This document shows, piece by piece, positions 13,467 through 19,054 of a stretch of DNA of 27,552 nucleotides. Each line of letters opens with the position of its first letter. The first letter of the stretch is position 1. Both the position numbers and the translations under genes were made by a program. The DNA lies in the IMG/VR virus record IMGVR_UViG_3300024265_000180, positions 1 to 27,552 of that record; one strand, 5' to 3'. Below the pieces are notes generated by a model. The model had not been told where the DNA came from and ran no database searches. It saw nothing but the letters and a program-made list of their open reading frames with translations. This DNA comes from a virus.

Positions 13467-13767
13467 CGACGGGCTCGTAAGTTTTCGCGAAGATATCGGG
13501 TTTGCATGGGTACAGTTCGCCGGCAACGCCCTGGATGATCCAGTCGTCCCAGTCGACGATCATCACGCCTTCGAGCGTCGCGATTGCCAGGAGGTCGGTG
13601 CCGTCCGATTGCGGATAATTTCTCGCCCATACCGAGCCGGGTGTCCCGCACTCTTCGTTCCATGCTATGTTTAGCCACTCTGGCCAGTCGACATTATCGC
13701 CGCGACGCTCTTTTATCATCTGGAACGCTTCGACAACGACTGGTTTCTTGCGGTATTTGTTGCTCAT
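13459..13767 (-). CDS. Conserved phage protein (102 aa)
   Basis: The protein carries a well-conserved pattern known from many phages: KYRKKPVVVEAFQM at residues 4-17, WPEWL near 28-32, then IQGVAGELYPCKPDIFAKTYEPV near the end. The family function is unknown, though it is often found with early or packaging genes. The start at 13767 follows GAAAGGGAAAACG. The sequence is close to full length for the family. Its stop overlaps the next gene by eight bases. Confidence 0.85.
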   Translation of the reverse strand: MSNKYRKKPVVVEAFQMIKERRGDNVDWPEWLNIAWNEECGTPGSVWARNYPQSDGTDLLAIATLEGVMIVDWDDWIIQGVAGELYPCKPDIFAKTYEPVDD

Positions 13768-13778
13768 CGTTTTCCCTT

Positions 13779-14135
13779 TCAAATCGAAGCCAGAATCTTA
13801 CACCGCAACGTAGCCTTGCCAGCATCCGGCTCGTCCAAATTCTCGCAGGCTTCGCCGATATCATAGCTGACAACGTCGAGCCCCAGCTTAGCATCTATCG
13901 CCGCAACTTCATCGCGAAGGCTCGGCTGGAATCCCGTCTCAGCCCAGACGACGAATCCAACGGGACTGAATCGATGCGTCCATTCGGGGTGCTCGCCACG
14001 GATGCCACCCCAATGCTCGACGGTCCACGTGGCGCCCGGGCATGTCTTCACGGCATCCCGCAGCAACCGCACAAAGCTGTTATTTAGCTGCGACTTCTGC
14101 TTTTCGCTGTCGTTTTTCTTGGTTTCGGTGGGCAT
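13779..14135 (-). CDS. Hypothetical phage protein (118 aa)
   Basis: This is the first gene of the leftward transcription unit, right beside the divergent promoter region. It starts at 14135 after a purine-rich AAGAGAGAGCCC. The N-terminus is polar and basic (ETKKNDSEKQKSQLNN), then an alpha/beta-like body with GATWTVEHWGGIRGEHPEWTHRF. The run CPGATW...GGIRG is reminiscent of small nuclease or regulatory folds, but no family can be named. Seen only from gene order as a plausible early or late operon leader. Confidence 0.55.
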   Translation of the reverse strand: MPTETKKNDSEKQKSQLNNSFVRLLRDAVKTCPGATWTVEHWGGIRGEHPEWTHRFSPVGFVVWAETGFQPSLRDEVAAIDAKLGLDVVSYDIGEACENLDEPDAGKATLRCKILASI

Positions 14136-14190
14136 GGGCTCTCTCTTTTCGCTGATCGCAGTTTTTACTATTGACGCCGGAATGTCAAAG
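14136..14190 (-). promoter_or_regulatory. Candidate promoter and TTGAC-N8-GTCAA dyad for leftward genes
   Basis: On the minus strand TTGACA (14189-14184) is a consensus -35 box, with an A/T-rich stretch (TAGTAAAAACT) downstream that could supply a -10 at 15-17 bases. The -35 lies inside an inverted repeat TTGAC (14171-14175) / GTCAA (14184-14188), which also reads as a -35-like TTGACG on the plus strand. A repressor binding here would control both divergent units. Candidate only. Confidence 0.4.
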
Positions 14191-14257
14191 CCGTAATCTA
14201 CCGGGCATGAATCCTACGATAAGCCTACCAAAAACCGGCTTGATCCTGTAGAATGCG

Positions 14258-14283
14258 AAAAGGCCTCGTGTTGCCGAGGCCTT
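14258..14283 (-). terminator. Hairpin with T tract (minus strand), before the plus-strand cassette
   Basis: AAGGCCTCG (14260-14268) and CGAGGCCTT (14275-14283) form a perfect 9-bp stem around TGTTGC. On the minus strand the stem runs into TTTT (14261-14258), so it can terminate leftward transcripts arriving from within or beyond the cassette. Together with the terminator at 17188-17220 it brackets the plus-strand genes. Confidence 0.6.
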
Positions 14284-14317
14284 CTCTAACACATCACAAC
14301 CTGGACTAGAGGTCACG

Positions 14318-14857
14318 ATGGCTGCCACGATTCTATTCGATGGCGTCGAATACCGGAAGATACCGGAACACGACGGCTACGCGGTTAGTCGCGATGGTCA
14401 GCTTATCAGTTGCCGGGTTACCGGCCCAGGTGCCGGCCTCGGCAAGTGGCGGCGTCTATTGGGCAGCACCAACAACGATGGCTACAGGCAGGTCTCCCCT
14501 TGCGTCAGTGGCGTGCCGGCGAAAAAGACGGTCCATGCGCTAGTGTTGCTGACGTGGGTCGGACCCCGACCCGACGGAATGGAATGCCGGCACCTCAACG
14601 GCAACAGGATCGACAACCGAGTAGAGAATTTAAGATGGGGTTCGCGCGCCGAAAACTTGCAGGATAGGGAGACCCACGGAACCGTAGCGGTCGGCGAGTC
14701 CAACGGCCTAGCTAAGCTAACCGAGTCAGAAGTTCGTGTGATAAGAGACCTGATTCGCGTGAAGGTTGCTATAGCCGAGATTGCCAGACTGTATGGCGTA
14801 GGAACAACCACCGTGTGGAACATCGCACACGGCCGGACGTGGTCGCACGTTAAATGA
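14318..14857 (+). CDS. HNH endonuclease with NUMOD4-like start and C-terminal HTH (179 aa)
   Basis: This enzyme type nicks or cuts DNA and is typical of free-standing homing endonucleases in phages. The N-terminus (about 9-35: EYRKIPEHDGYAVSRDGQL) matches a NUMOD4-like DNA-recognition motif. HNH residues are H73 (VHALVLLTWVGP), H92 (CRHLNGN) and N100/N104 (NRIDNRVENLRWGS). Residues about 133-175 contain LTESEVRVIRDLI and a GVGTTTVWNIAHGRTW helix-turn-helix. GAGG lies six bases before the start. It is the first gene of the only plus-strand cassette and may have brought the cassette in. Confidence 0.85.
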   Translation: MAATILFDGVEYRKIPEHDGYAVSRDGQLISCRVTGPGAGLGKWRRLLGSTNNDGYRQVSPCVSGVPAKKTVHALVLLTWVGPRPDGMECRHLNGNRIDNRVENLRWGSRAENLQDRETHGTVAVGESNGLAKLTESEVRVIRDLIRVKVAIAEIARLYGVGTTTVWNIAHGRTWSHVK

Positions 14858-14887
14858 CAATAACCAACCAAAAAGGGAGACGAAACG

Positions 14888-15286
14888 ATGGCAGCGACCA
14901 AAACGCGGCAACCCATCACATTTCCGGTGATGCGTCAACGTATTGAAGTTGCCGCGATACAACACGACGATCTAGTGCAAGTTTCCGGTGGTCGCTTCGG
15001 CAGGGGTCTGTGCGGGGAGTCAGTCGCCGATTATTTCCCGGAACTTGAAGGTAAGCGAATCGCCAGGGCGTGGTTCACGATCCATTTCAGCGACGCTAAG
15101 GATCGTGTACCGTTCGTCTTTCATTGGCGGCCGGTGCGCTGGGGTTACGCGCCATTCTCCTGCTACGTTAAGGATGAGTGGGGACACATTCCACGATGTA
15201 GCCACGCGCTTATAGAGTGGGGACACATAAAGGGCCTCCGCGACGGCGACGAAATCTTTGTGTCGTGCGAGTATATCGAACGTTAG
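14888..15286 (+). CDS. Hypothetical protein with internal EWGHI repeat (132 aa)
   Basis: The start follows GGGAGACGAAACG, the same block that precedes several minus-strand genes, so the cassette shares this genome's translation signals. Residues about 76-95 contain WRPVRWGYAPFSCYVKDEWG, and the EWGHI element occurs twice, encoded by 14-base direct repeats. The middle strand region (IARAWFTIHFSDAKDRVPFVFH) suggests a beta-sheet domain. I do not recognise a family, and no membrane or secretion signal is present. Confidence 0.6.
   Translation: MAATKTRQPITFPVMRQRIEVAAIQHDDLVQVSGGRFGRGLCGESVADYFPELEGKRIARAWFTIHFSDAKDRVPFVFHWRPVRWGYAPFSCYVKDEWGHIPRCSHALIEWGHIKGLRDGDEIFVSCEYIER
15176..15228 (+). 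repeat. 14-bp direct repeat GAGTGGGGACACAT inside a gene
   Basis: Identical copies at 15176-15189 and 15215-15228 lie 39 bases apart (13 codons) and keep the reading frame. The GTGGGGACACAT word resembles motifs I remember from REP-like and transposase-associated repeats, but no transposon is visible. Confidence 0.7.
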
Positions 15287-15313
15287 AGCAACTGAACCAA
15301 CGGAAGGGTAATC

Positions 15314-15631
15314 ATGTGTGAAGGCATGAGTGAAAAAGACTTAGCCGACGGTTACGATGTCGCGGCTGCATTGACCAACGGGGACGACGTCTATGGCGAC
15401 TGCCTGAAATACATCGCAGAAATCCGCCGGCTGCTGGCCGAGAACGCCACGCTGCGGGCGGTGTGGAATCGCATCCCCAAGACGCATCACAGGCGTTCTA
15501 ATTTCACGTTCGATCCAGAGGATGTTTGTGTTGTCTGTAATGGGCCGTGGAAATTCAACGAACGCGGAATCACCCACGCCCCCGACTGCCCAATCGCGGC
15601 GGCGGAGAAACTAATGGAGGACAAGCCATGA
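15314..15631 (+). CDS. Coiled-coil plus Cys-motif protein (105 aa)
   Basis: GGAAGGG lies nine bases before the start. Residues about 29-50 (GDCLKYIAEIRRLLAENATLRAVW) are a Leu-zipper-like helix. A Cys/His cluster follows at CVVCNGPW (about 72-79) with HAPDC (about 88-92), enough ligands for a small zinc site. The combination resembles small phage DNA- or RNA-binding proteins. Its end overlaps the next gene's start by four bases (ATGA). Confidence 0.6.
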   Translation: MCEGMSEKDLADGYDVAAALTNGDDVYGDCLKYIAEIRRLLAENATLRAVWNRIPKTHHRRSNFTFDPEDVCVVCNGPWKFNERGITHAPDCPIAAAEKLMEDKP

Positions 15632-15909
15632 CTAAGCCAATGAGCGACGAACGTTTTGATGAGATTAACCGGCTCTGGGAAGAAATGTTTGACGGTCGAC
15701 GAGGCGTAGACGCAAAGTGGCTTGGAGAATTTGTCGAAGAAGCCGTCGCTGAAATCCGCCGGTTGCGGAGAATATACGCAGCGTGCAAGAATGACCGCGA
15801 CCATATGTATCACAAGTGCGACACGTATCACGAACGCATCGTTAGACTGGAAGACCAACTACGCGACGTCTATGAACCAGACGACAGCAAACAGGACGGC
15901 TTACCATGA
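15628..15909 (+). CDS. Coiled-coil protein (93 aa)
   Basis: The start ATG at 15628 overlaps the previous stop and is preceded by GGAGG. The sequence is mostly a long charged helix: DEINRLWEEMF near the N-terminus, then LGEFVEEAVAEIRRLRRIYAACKN, then HERIVRLEDQLRD. Its local resemblance to AEIRRLL in the preceding gene suggests the two could pair through coiled coils. No enzymatic motif. Coupled by ATGA overlap to the next gene. Confidence 0.6.
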   Translation: MTKPMSDERFDEINRLWEEMFDGRRGVDAKWLGEFVEEAVAEIRRLRRIYAACKNDRDHMYHKCDTYHERIVRLEDQLRDVYEPDDSKQDGLP

Positions 15910-16355
15910 ACATCCAGAATAGTTCCGCGCTGAACAACGACGTGAAGTGTTACTCTTTCACTCTCGTTTTGTCGGGTGTTGACGAGTTGACGGACGACGT
16001 AATGAATGCCCTTTTCGAGGCAGGATGCGATGACGCAACTCCGTTTGTGAGGGCAAAAACGTTTTACCTGGGATTTGATCGGGAAGCTCATGCATTGTCG
16101 GAGGCGATTCAGACCGCTATCGACGATGCCCAGAAAACAGGCCTAGAGGTCGTTCGGGTAGTGCCTCCAGAGGGGGATGTGATTGACACATTCAATAAGT
16201 TGCTACAAGCAAAAAGGATTCTTACCCAGGAGCTATGGACTTCGCTTGATGAATCCTCCGAAATTGATCGCTCGAAAGCAAGCGTCCTAAAAGGAATTGA
16301 GAGTTTTGCCCATTCATTGCTTCAAGAACTGGAAGACGTAGACGAGGGCAGCTAA
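15906..16355 (+). CDS. Protein with FTLVLSGVDELTDDV domain, C-terminus divergent (149 aa)
   Basis: Residues about 15-88 match a small domain that I know from bacterial HTH-type proteins: FTLVLSGVDELTDDVMNALFEAGCDDATP, then FDREAHALSEAIQTAIDDAQKTGLEVVRVVP. In those relatives a DNA-binding HTH usually follows. Here the C-terminal 60 residues differ: an acidic helix (LLQAKRILTQELWTSL) replaces it and no HTH can be seen. The start overlaps the upstream stop (ATGA). Possible regulator or antitoxin-like factor; function uncertain. Confidence 0.7.
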   Translation: MNIQNSSALNNDVKCYSFTLVLSGVDELTDDVMNALFEAGCDDATPFVRAKTFYLGFDREAHALSEAIQTAIDDAQKTGLEVVRVVPPEGDVIDTFNKLLQAKRILTQELWTSLDESSEIDRSKASVLKGIESFAHSLLQELEDVDEGS

Positions 16356-16625
16356 AGAAGTTGTTTCGCGAACCTACAAGTCGCCACACGGCAGATATTC
16401 AGCGGCTTAGAGGATTCGTTCGAGTCGTACTATCAGGCCGTGAAGCGATCGAACCGTTACGGCTCCACGCGACCGCTCAACGTTCATATCCCGGTGACCG
16501 ACGTCGAAGAGCCGCTCGTGCAAAACGTCTTGCGGAAGGCTCACCGCGTCGAAGCAGACACGCGGGAGCAAGAGATTCTGTTTCGGGATTCAAGCGGGCA
16601 GTCTGCCGCACATTTTGTGTTGTAA
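16356..16625 (+). pseudogene. Open-frame remnant following the stop of the 15906-16355 gene
   Basis: After the TAA (16353-16355) the same frame is open to a TAA at 16623-16625 and contains a protein-like sequence (LEDSFESYYQAVKRSNRYG, then VTDVEEPLVQNVLRKAHRVEADTREQ), with no ATG start and no ribosome-binding site. A GTG at 16440 lacks one too. It looks like the C-terminal remnant of a truncated gene or of a gene once fused to the preceding one. Family not recognised. Confidence 0.4.
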
Positions 16626-16760
16626 GTCCAATAGCCACGTCATCAATCACCAACTAGACACTTGGTATGATGTGACAGTCCATGTGTAACGACTTAGCAC
16701 GCGTGATTTGTCGTAAGTGTAATCGCGTTGGTCGGACCAAGGCGTGTTAAGTACCCTCTG

Positions 16761-16793
16761 TATAATTACTAATGAACACGGGGTGTCATTAGT
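16761..16793 (+). promoter_or_regulatory. -10 box and operator-like dyad before the 16812 gene
   Basis: TATAAT (16761-16766) is a perfect -10 hexamer, although no good -35 lies 16-18 bases upstream. Immediately downstream is the inverted repeat ACTAATGA...CAC-GGG-GTG...TCATTAGT (16768-16793) with one bulged base. Its position over the expected transcription start suits an operator. The stretch 16626-16760 shows nothing else that I can support. Confidence 0.5.
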
Positions 16794-16811
16794 TAACGGA
16801 GGGTTACGAAA

Positions 16812-17084
16812 ATGAAAGTGGCAATCGAATGGAAGCGCGGACGAAGGGGGGAGAATTACACAGCCGACACGATGACGTACGAATCACGGTGTCGCAAGTT
16901 CCGCCTGGTCCGGCGGACTGGGAAGTTTGACGGTGGCCAGGTGTGGTACTACGCACTGGCCTGTCGCGGCGGTTGCTGGCGAATGATCGAGACGCACCGC
17001 AAGTACCGGACACGCCGTGCGGCCGAGCGGGCGATTGCACGGAAGGGGGTGGCTCGTGGCCCAACTCTGCGAATTGTGGGATAG
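16812..17084 (+). CDS. Small highly basic protein (90 aa)
   Basis: The start has GGAGGG nine bases upstream and lies under its own promoter/operator. The protein is very rich in Arg and Lys (WKRGRRGENYT, RCRKFRLVRRTGKF, KYRTRRAAERAIARKG), with Cys at CRGGCW. The last 40 residues resemble a small RNA- or DNA-binding domain. No family recognised. It is the last intact gene of the plus-strand cassette and its dyad suggests tight repression. No T-rich terminator of its own is visible on the plus strand. Confidence 0.6.
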   Translation: MKVAIEWKRGRRGENYTADTMTYESRCRKFRLVRRTGKFDGGQVWYYALACRGGCWRMIETHRKYRTRRAAERAIARKGVARGPTLRIVG

Positions 17085-17187
17085 GTACGCCGGAGTGCCG
17101 TGGGACGAAAGCCGCTCGATGGCCCGCAGACAGCCACGATTGAAGATCGCATCACGATCCGGTTGCCGACCACGGCTGACCGCATAG

Positions 17188-17220
17188 AAAAACGCCCGCC
17201 GGCCTGGAGACCGACGGGCG
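17188..17220 (-). terminator. Intrinsic terminator of the rightward gene block (minus strand)
   Basis: On the minus strand CGCCCGTCGG pairs with CCGGCGGGCG (17220-17211 with 17202-17193, one T-G wobble) around an 8-base loop and runs straight into TTTTT (17192-17188). It is well placed to end the minus-strand transcript whose last gene stops at 17274. It also faces the plus-strand gene ending at 17084. The stretch 17085-17187 shows no gene. Confidence 0.8.
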
Positions 17221-17273
17221 CAAGTGGCAGACAAGGCGCGACTTCGCGGGGGAGTAGCCGACCCCGCCCTTGC

Positions 17274-17573
17274 CTACCGGGGCGACGGCTGAGGGTATGG
17301 GCCGAATAATGCTCGCCAAGTATTCCGCACCGGTCGGCCGGGAAGCCCCCAATACGGAACCTGTGGCAGCGTCACGGGCTGTGGGGCCCAAACACGGCCC
17401 AACGGGCCTCGCCAGTAGGCAGCAGCGCCAGCAGCCGCCCGGGGGCTCTGGGGGGCTGCCACTCCGGGAATGGGTGCCTGGCAGTTCTGGCACGATGGCT
17501 GGGCGTAGGCCGCTGTCGAGGCCAGCAGCAACAGCGTGGTGATGCCGGCAATCAGAATGGTTGAAAATCTCAT
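17274..17573 (-). CDS. Secreted Pro-rich protein (99 aa)
   Basis: The start at 17573 follows CGGAGACAATC. Residues 1-24 are a good signal peptide: Arg at position 2, hydrophobic core (ILIAGITTLLLLAST), cleavage after AYA. The mature part has CQNC near its start and is Pro-, Ala- and Gly-rich (PIPGVAAPQSPRAAAGAAAYWRG), with no catalytic motif. Such short secreted proteins with YWRGPLGRVW-type stretches are common in planctomycetes. It could be a phage-carried envelope factor. It is the last gene before the terminator. Confidence 0.65.
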   Translation of the reverse strand: MRFSTILIAGITTLLLLASTAAYAQPSCQNCQAPIPGVAAPQSPRAAAGAAAYWRGPLGRVWAPQPVTLPQVPYWGLPGRPVRNTWRALFGPYPQPSPR

Positions 17574-17612
17574 TGATTGTCTCCGTGGGTTAGGGTTCGT
17601 GGCTTGCTGATA

Positions 17613-17957
17613 TCAAACCGCGTGGGTGCCTTCGACTTTGCGGGCTTCGCGGTCTGCCGTGCGGCGGTTTAGGCACGCCAGTGCTTCCAGTAGCTTGCCG
17701 TTTGCTTCTGCGTTGTCATCACAGGCAGATTCTGACAACTGGTAAGATTCAATCCGATCGATCGCCACCATGATGATGTCTTCGACGAAGGCACCGTTGG
17801 GCGGAAGGCGGACATCACCACGGCCCAGCGGGCCATCTTGCCAGCTAACCATAAATCCGACGCCGTGAGTCATGCCGCCTGCTGGATTGCCGTCGTCGTC
17901 TATGTCGTGGCGGGCGAAGATGGAGCCAGCCTTGCCATCTAATTCGTTTGTCTGCAT
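17613..17957 (-). CDS. Acb2/Tad1-like domain protein, putative anti-CBASS/Thoeris sponge (114 aa)
   Basis: Members of this family bind cyclic nucleotides or cADPR-type signals made by CBASS and Thoeris defences. The C-terminal helix pair (about 86-112) reads NAEANGKLLEALACLNRRTADREARKVEGTH, matching the family hairpin, whose end is RTxxREARxVEGTH. The core before it (VSWQDGPLGRGDVRLPPNGAFVED, about 37-60) is the usual binding part. The start at 17957 follows AAAGGAGAAACG. It fits a phage countering host signalling immunity, but no relevant host system is seen. Recognition is from memory; the ligand is unknown. Confidence 0.7.
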   Translation of the reverse strand: MQTNELDGKAGSIFARHDIDDDGNPAGGMTHGVGFMVSWQDGPLGRGDVRLPPNGAFVEDIIMVAIDRIESYQLSESACDDNAEANGKLLEALACLNRRTADREARKVEGTHAV

Positions 17958-17967
17958 CGTTTCTCCT

Positions 17968-18189
17968 TTAGGGTTCGTCGGTAACTTCCAAATCGGGCGT
18001 CTGTGTCTCGCCAAGCAACTCCGGCAACGAATCCCGCAACAACTCGACGGCGTACTTAGCGGCGACGTGCGACTGCCTGATCGGTACATGCCAATCATCG
18101 GCGTCCGCATCTTGCAACTGAAAGGCGCGATCCCATACGCGGCTGTATTGTTCTAAGATTGCAGCCTTGATCGCTTCGGAATGTTTCAT
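17968..18189 (-). CDS. Small acidic helical protein (73 aa)
   Basis: GGAG lies eight bases before the ATG at 18189 and overlaps the stop of the upstream gene. The N-terminal helix HSEAIKAAILEQYSRVWDRAFQLQ is followed by VPIRQSHVAAKYAVELLRDSLPELLG. Both helices are amphipathic, and the tail is acidic (TPDLEVTDEP). No known family. Immediately upstream of the Acb2/Tad1-like gene, so it may be part of the same accessory function. Confidence 0.55.
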   Translation of the reverse strand: MKHSEAIKAAILEQYSRVWDRAFQLQDADADDWHVPIRQSHVAAKYAVELLRDSLPELLGETQTPDLEVTDEP

Positions 18190-18193
18190 CGTG

Positions 18194-18658
18194 CTACTCC
18201 ACAAAATCTAGATCGTATAGGGTGTCCGTGTCTGTGTCTTCAAACTCAGCGGCTGGCGTCGCATCATCGGCAAACCACGTTGCGATTAGACCAGCAATCG
18301 GACCAGCAGCACACGCACCTAGCACCGCAGCAATCAAGGCCGTACTCGCCATCTTGCCAACACCGGCGCCGTGATAGTTGTACGTGTAGTTCTGGTTGTC
18401 GCCGGCTTGTAAGCTGTCACCCATATCGTCACCAACAGCGGCCCCGGGGTTTGATGCCGATGATGTCTGACCGCCGCTGGCCAACTGAGCAAGACGAATG
18501 CTGGCCATCTTGTCGCGGATGCCTATGGTTTTTCTGGCGCCTTGCAATTGCGATAAGCTCCGCAGGCCAACCAGCGCCAGCCCCTTGCGCCAGACCGAAT
18601 CATGCGTCAGCTTCGGCTCGGGAATCTCCGGCGGTGTCGCGAATTCCGAATTCGGCAT
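18194..18658 (-). CDS. Membrane-anchored protein with Gly/Ser-rich centre (154 aa)
   Basis: The start at 18658 (ATG) overlaps the end of the preceding gene by 59 bases and has no clear ribosome-binding site, so it may be wrong. The middle is low-complexity (ASGGQTSSASNPGAAVGDDMGDSLQ). A hydrophobic segment (ALIAAVLGACAAGPIAGLIATWF, about residues 104-126) follows. The acidic C-terminus (EDTDTDTLYDLDFVE) is long enough to be external. It could be a virion or envelope-embedded protein. No family recognised. Confidence 0.5.
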   Translation of the reverse strand: MPNSEFATPPEIPEPKLTHDSVWRKGLALVGLRSLSQLQGARKTIGIRDKMASIRLAQLASGGQTSSASNPGAAVGDDMGDSLQAGDNQNYTYNYHGAGVGKMASTALIAAVLGACAAGPIAGLIATWFADDATPAAEFEDTDTDTLYDLDFVE

Positions 18659-18827
18659 CGATCGTATCCAATAGTCCGCCGATCTTTGGGGTGGGAATTG
18701 TCTCGCCGTTGTGAAACGCCCAGTCGGCTGCTGCGGCGTCCCCAACGGCTTGCACAAGTATCGACGTCGATATTCTCGAAAGTGTTTCGAGTGCAGCGAC
18801 ATCATCCGTGGTAGGTTCGTCGGCCAT
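18600..18827 (-). CDS. Small hypothetical protein (75 aa)
   Basis: The start at 18827 overlaps the upstream stop (TAATG). The sequence is acidic and helical at the N-terminus (DDVAALETLSRISTSILVQAVGDAAAADWAF) and Pro/Gly-containing in the middle. Its final 59 bases overlap the proposed start of the next gene. No recognised domain. Function unknown; grouped with the other small proteins around the protease gene. Confidence 0.5.
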   Translation of the reverse strand: MADEPTTDDVAALETLSRISTSILVQAVGDAAAADWAFHNGETIPTPKIGGLLDTIDAEFGIRDTAGDSRAEADA

Positions 18828-19042
18828 TATCCACCGGCGCCCGGTGAAACTGGACCGCCCGGCGTGCTCTTGACGGACACTTCGCGGACGCCCATCGACT
18901 GCTGCATCGTGACTAGGTTTTTGTCACGCTCGTAGTTCAGGTCTTGGATTCGTGCGAACGACTCAGCATGTTGCAGAATCAGATCGCCAATCTTTCCGCT
19001 AGCGACCATCGACTGTTCGTGTAACATTTCGGCTTGTGTCAT
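18827..19042 (-). CDS. Small helical protein with Gly/Pro tail (71 aa)
   Basis: Starts at 19042, twelve bases after the protease gene's stop, with a purine-rich GAGAGAGAACGAAG upstream. Residues about 3-45 are helical (EMLHEQSMVASGKIGDLILQHAESFARIQDLNYERDKN). The end is GGPVSPGAGG. It is likely an oligomeric helper to a neighbouring protein; no family recognised. Confidence 0.55.
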   Translation of the reverse strand: MTQAEMLHEQSMVASGKIGDLILQHAESFARIQDLNYERDKNLVTMQQSMGVREVSVKSTPGGPVSPGAGG

Positions 19043-19054
19043 CTTCGTTCTCTC

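Noticed and set aside
14482-14919. Minus-strand frame of 145 codons
   Set aside because: Opposite to the HNH endonuclease gene with intact motifs.
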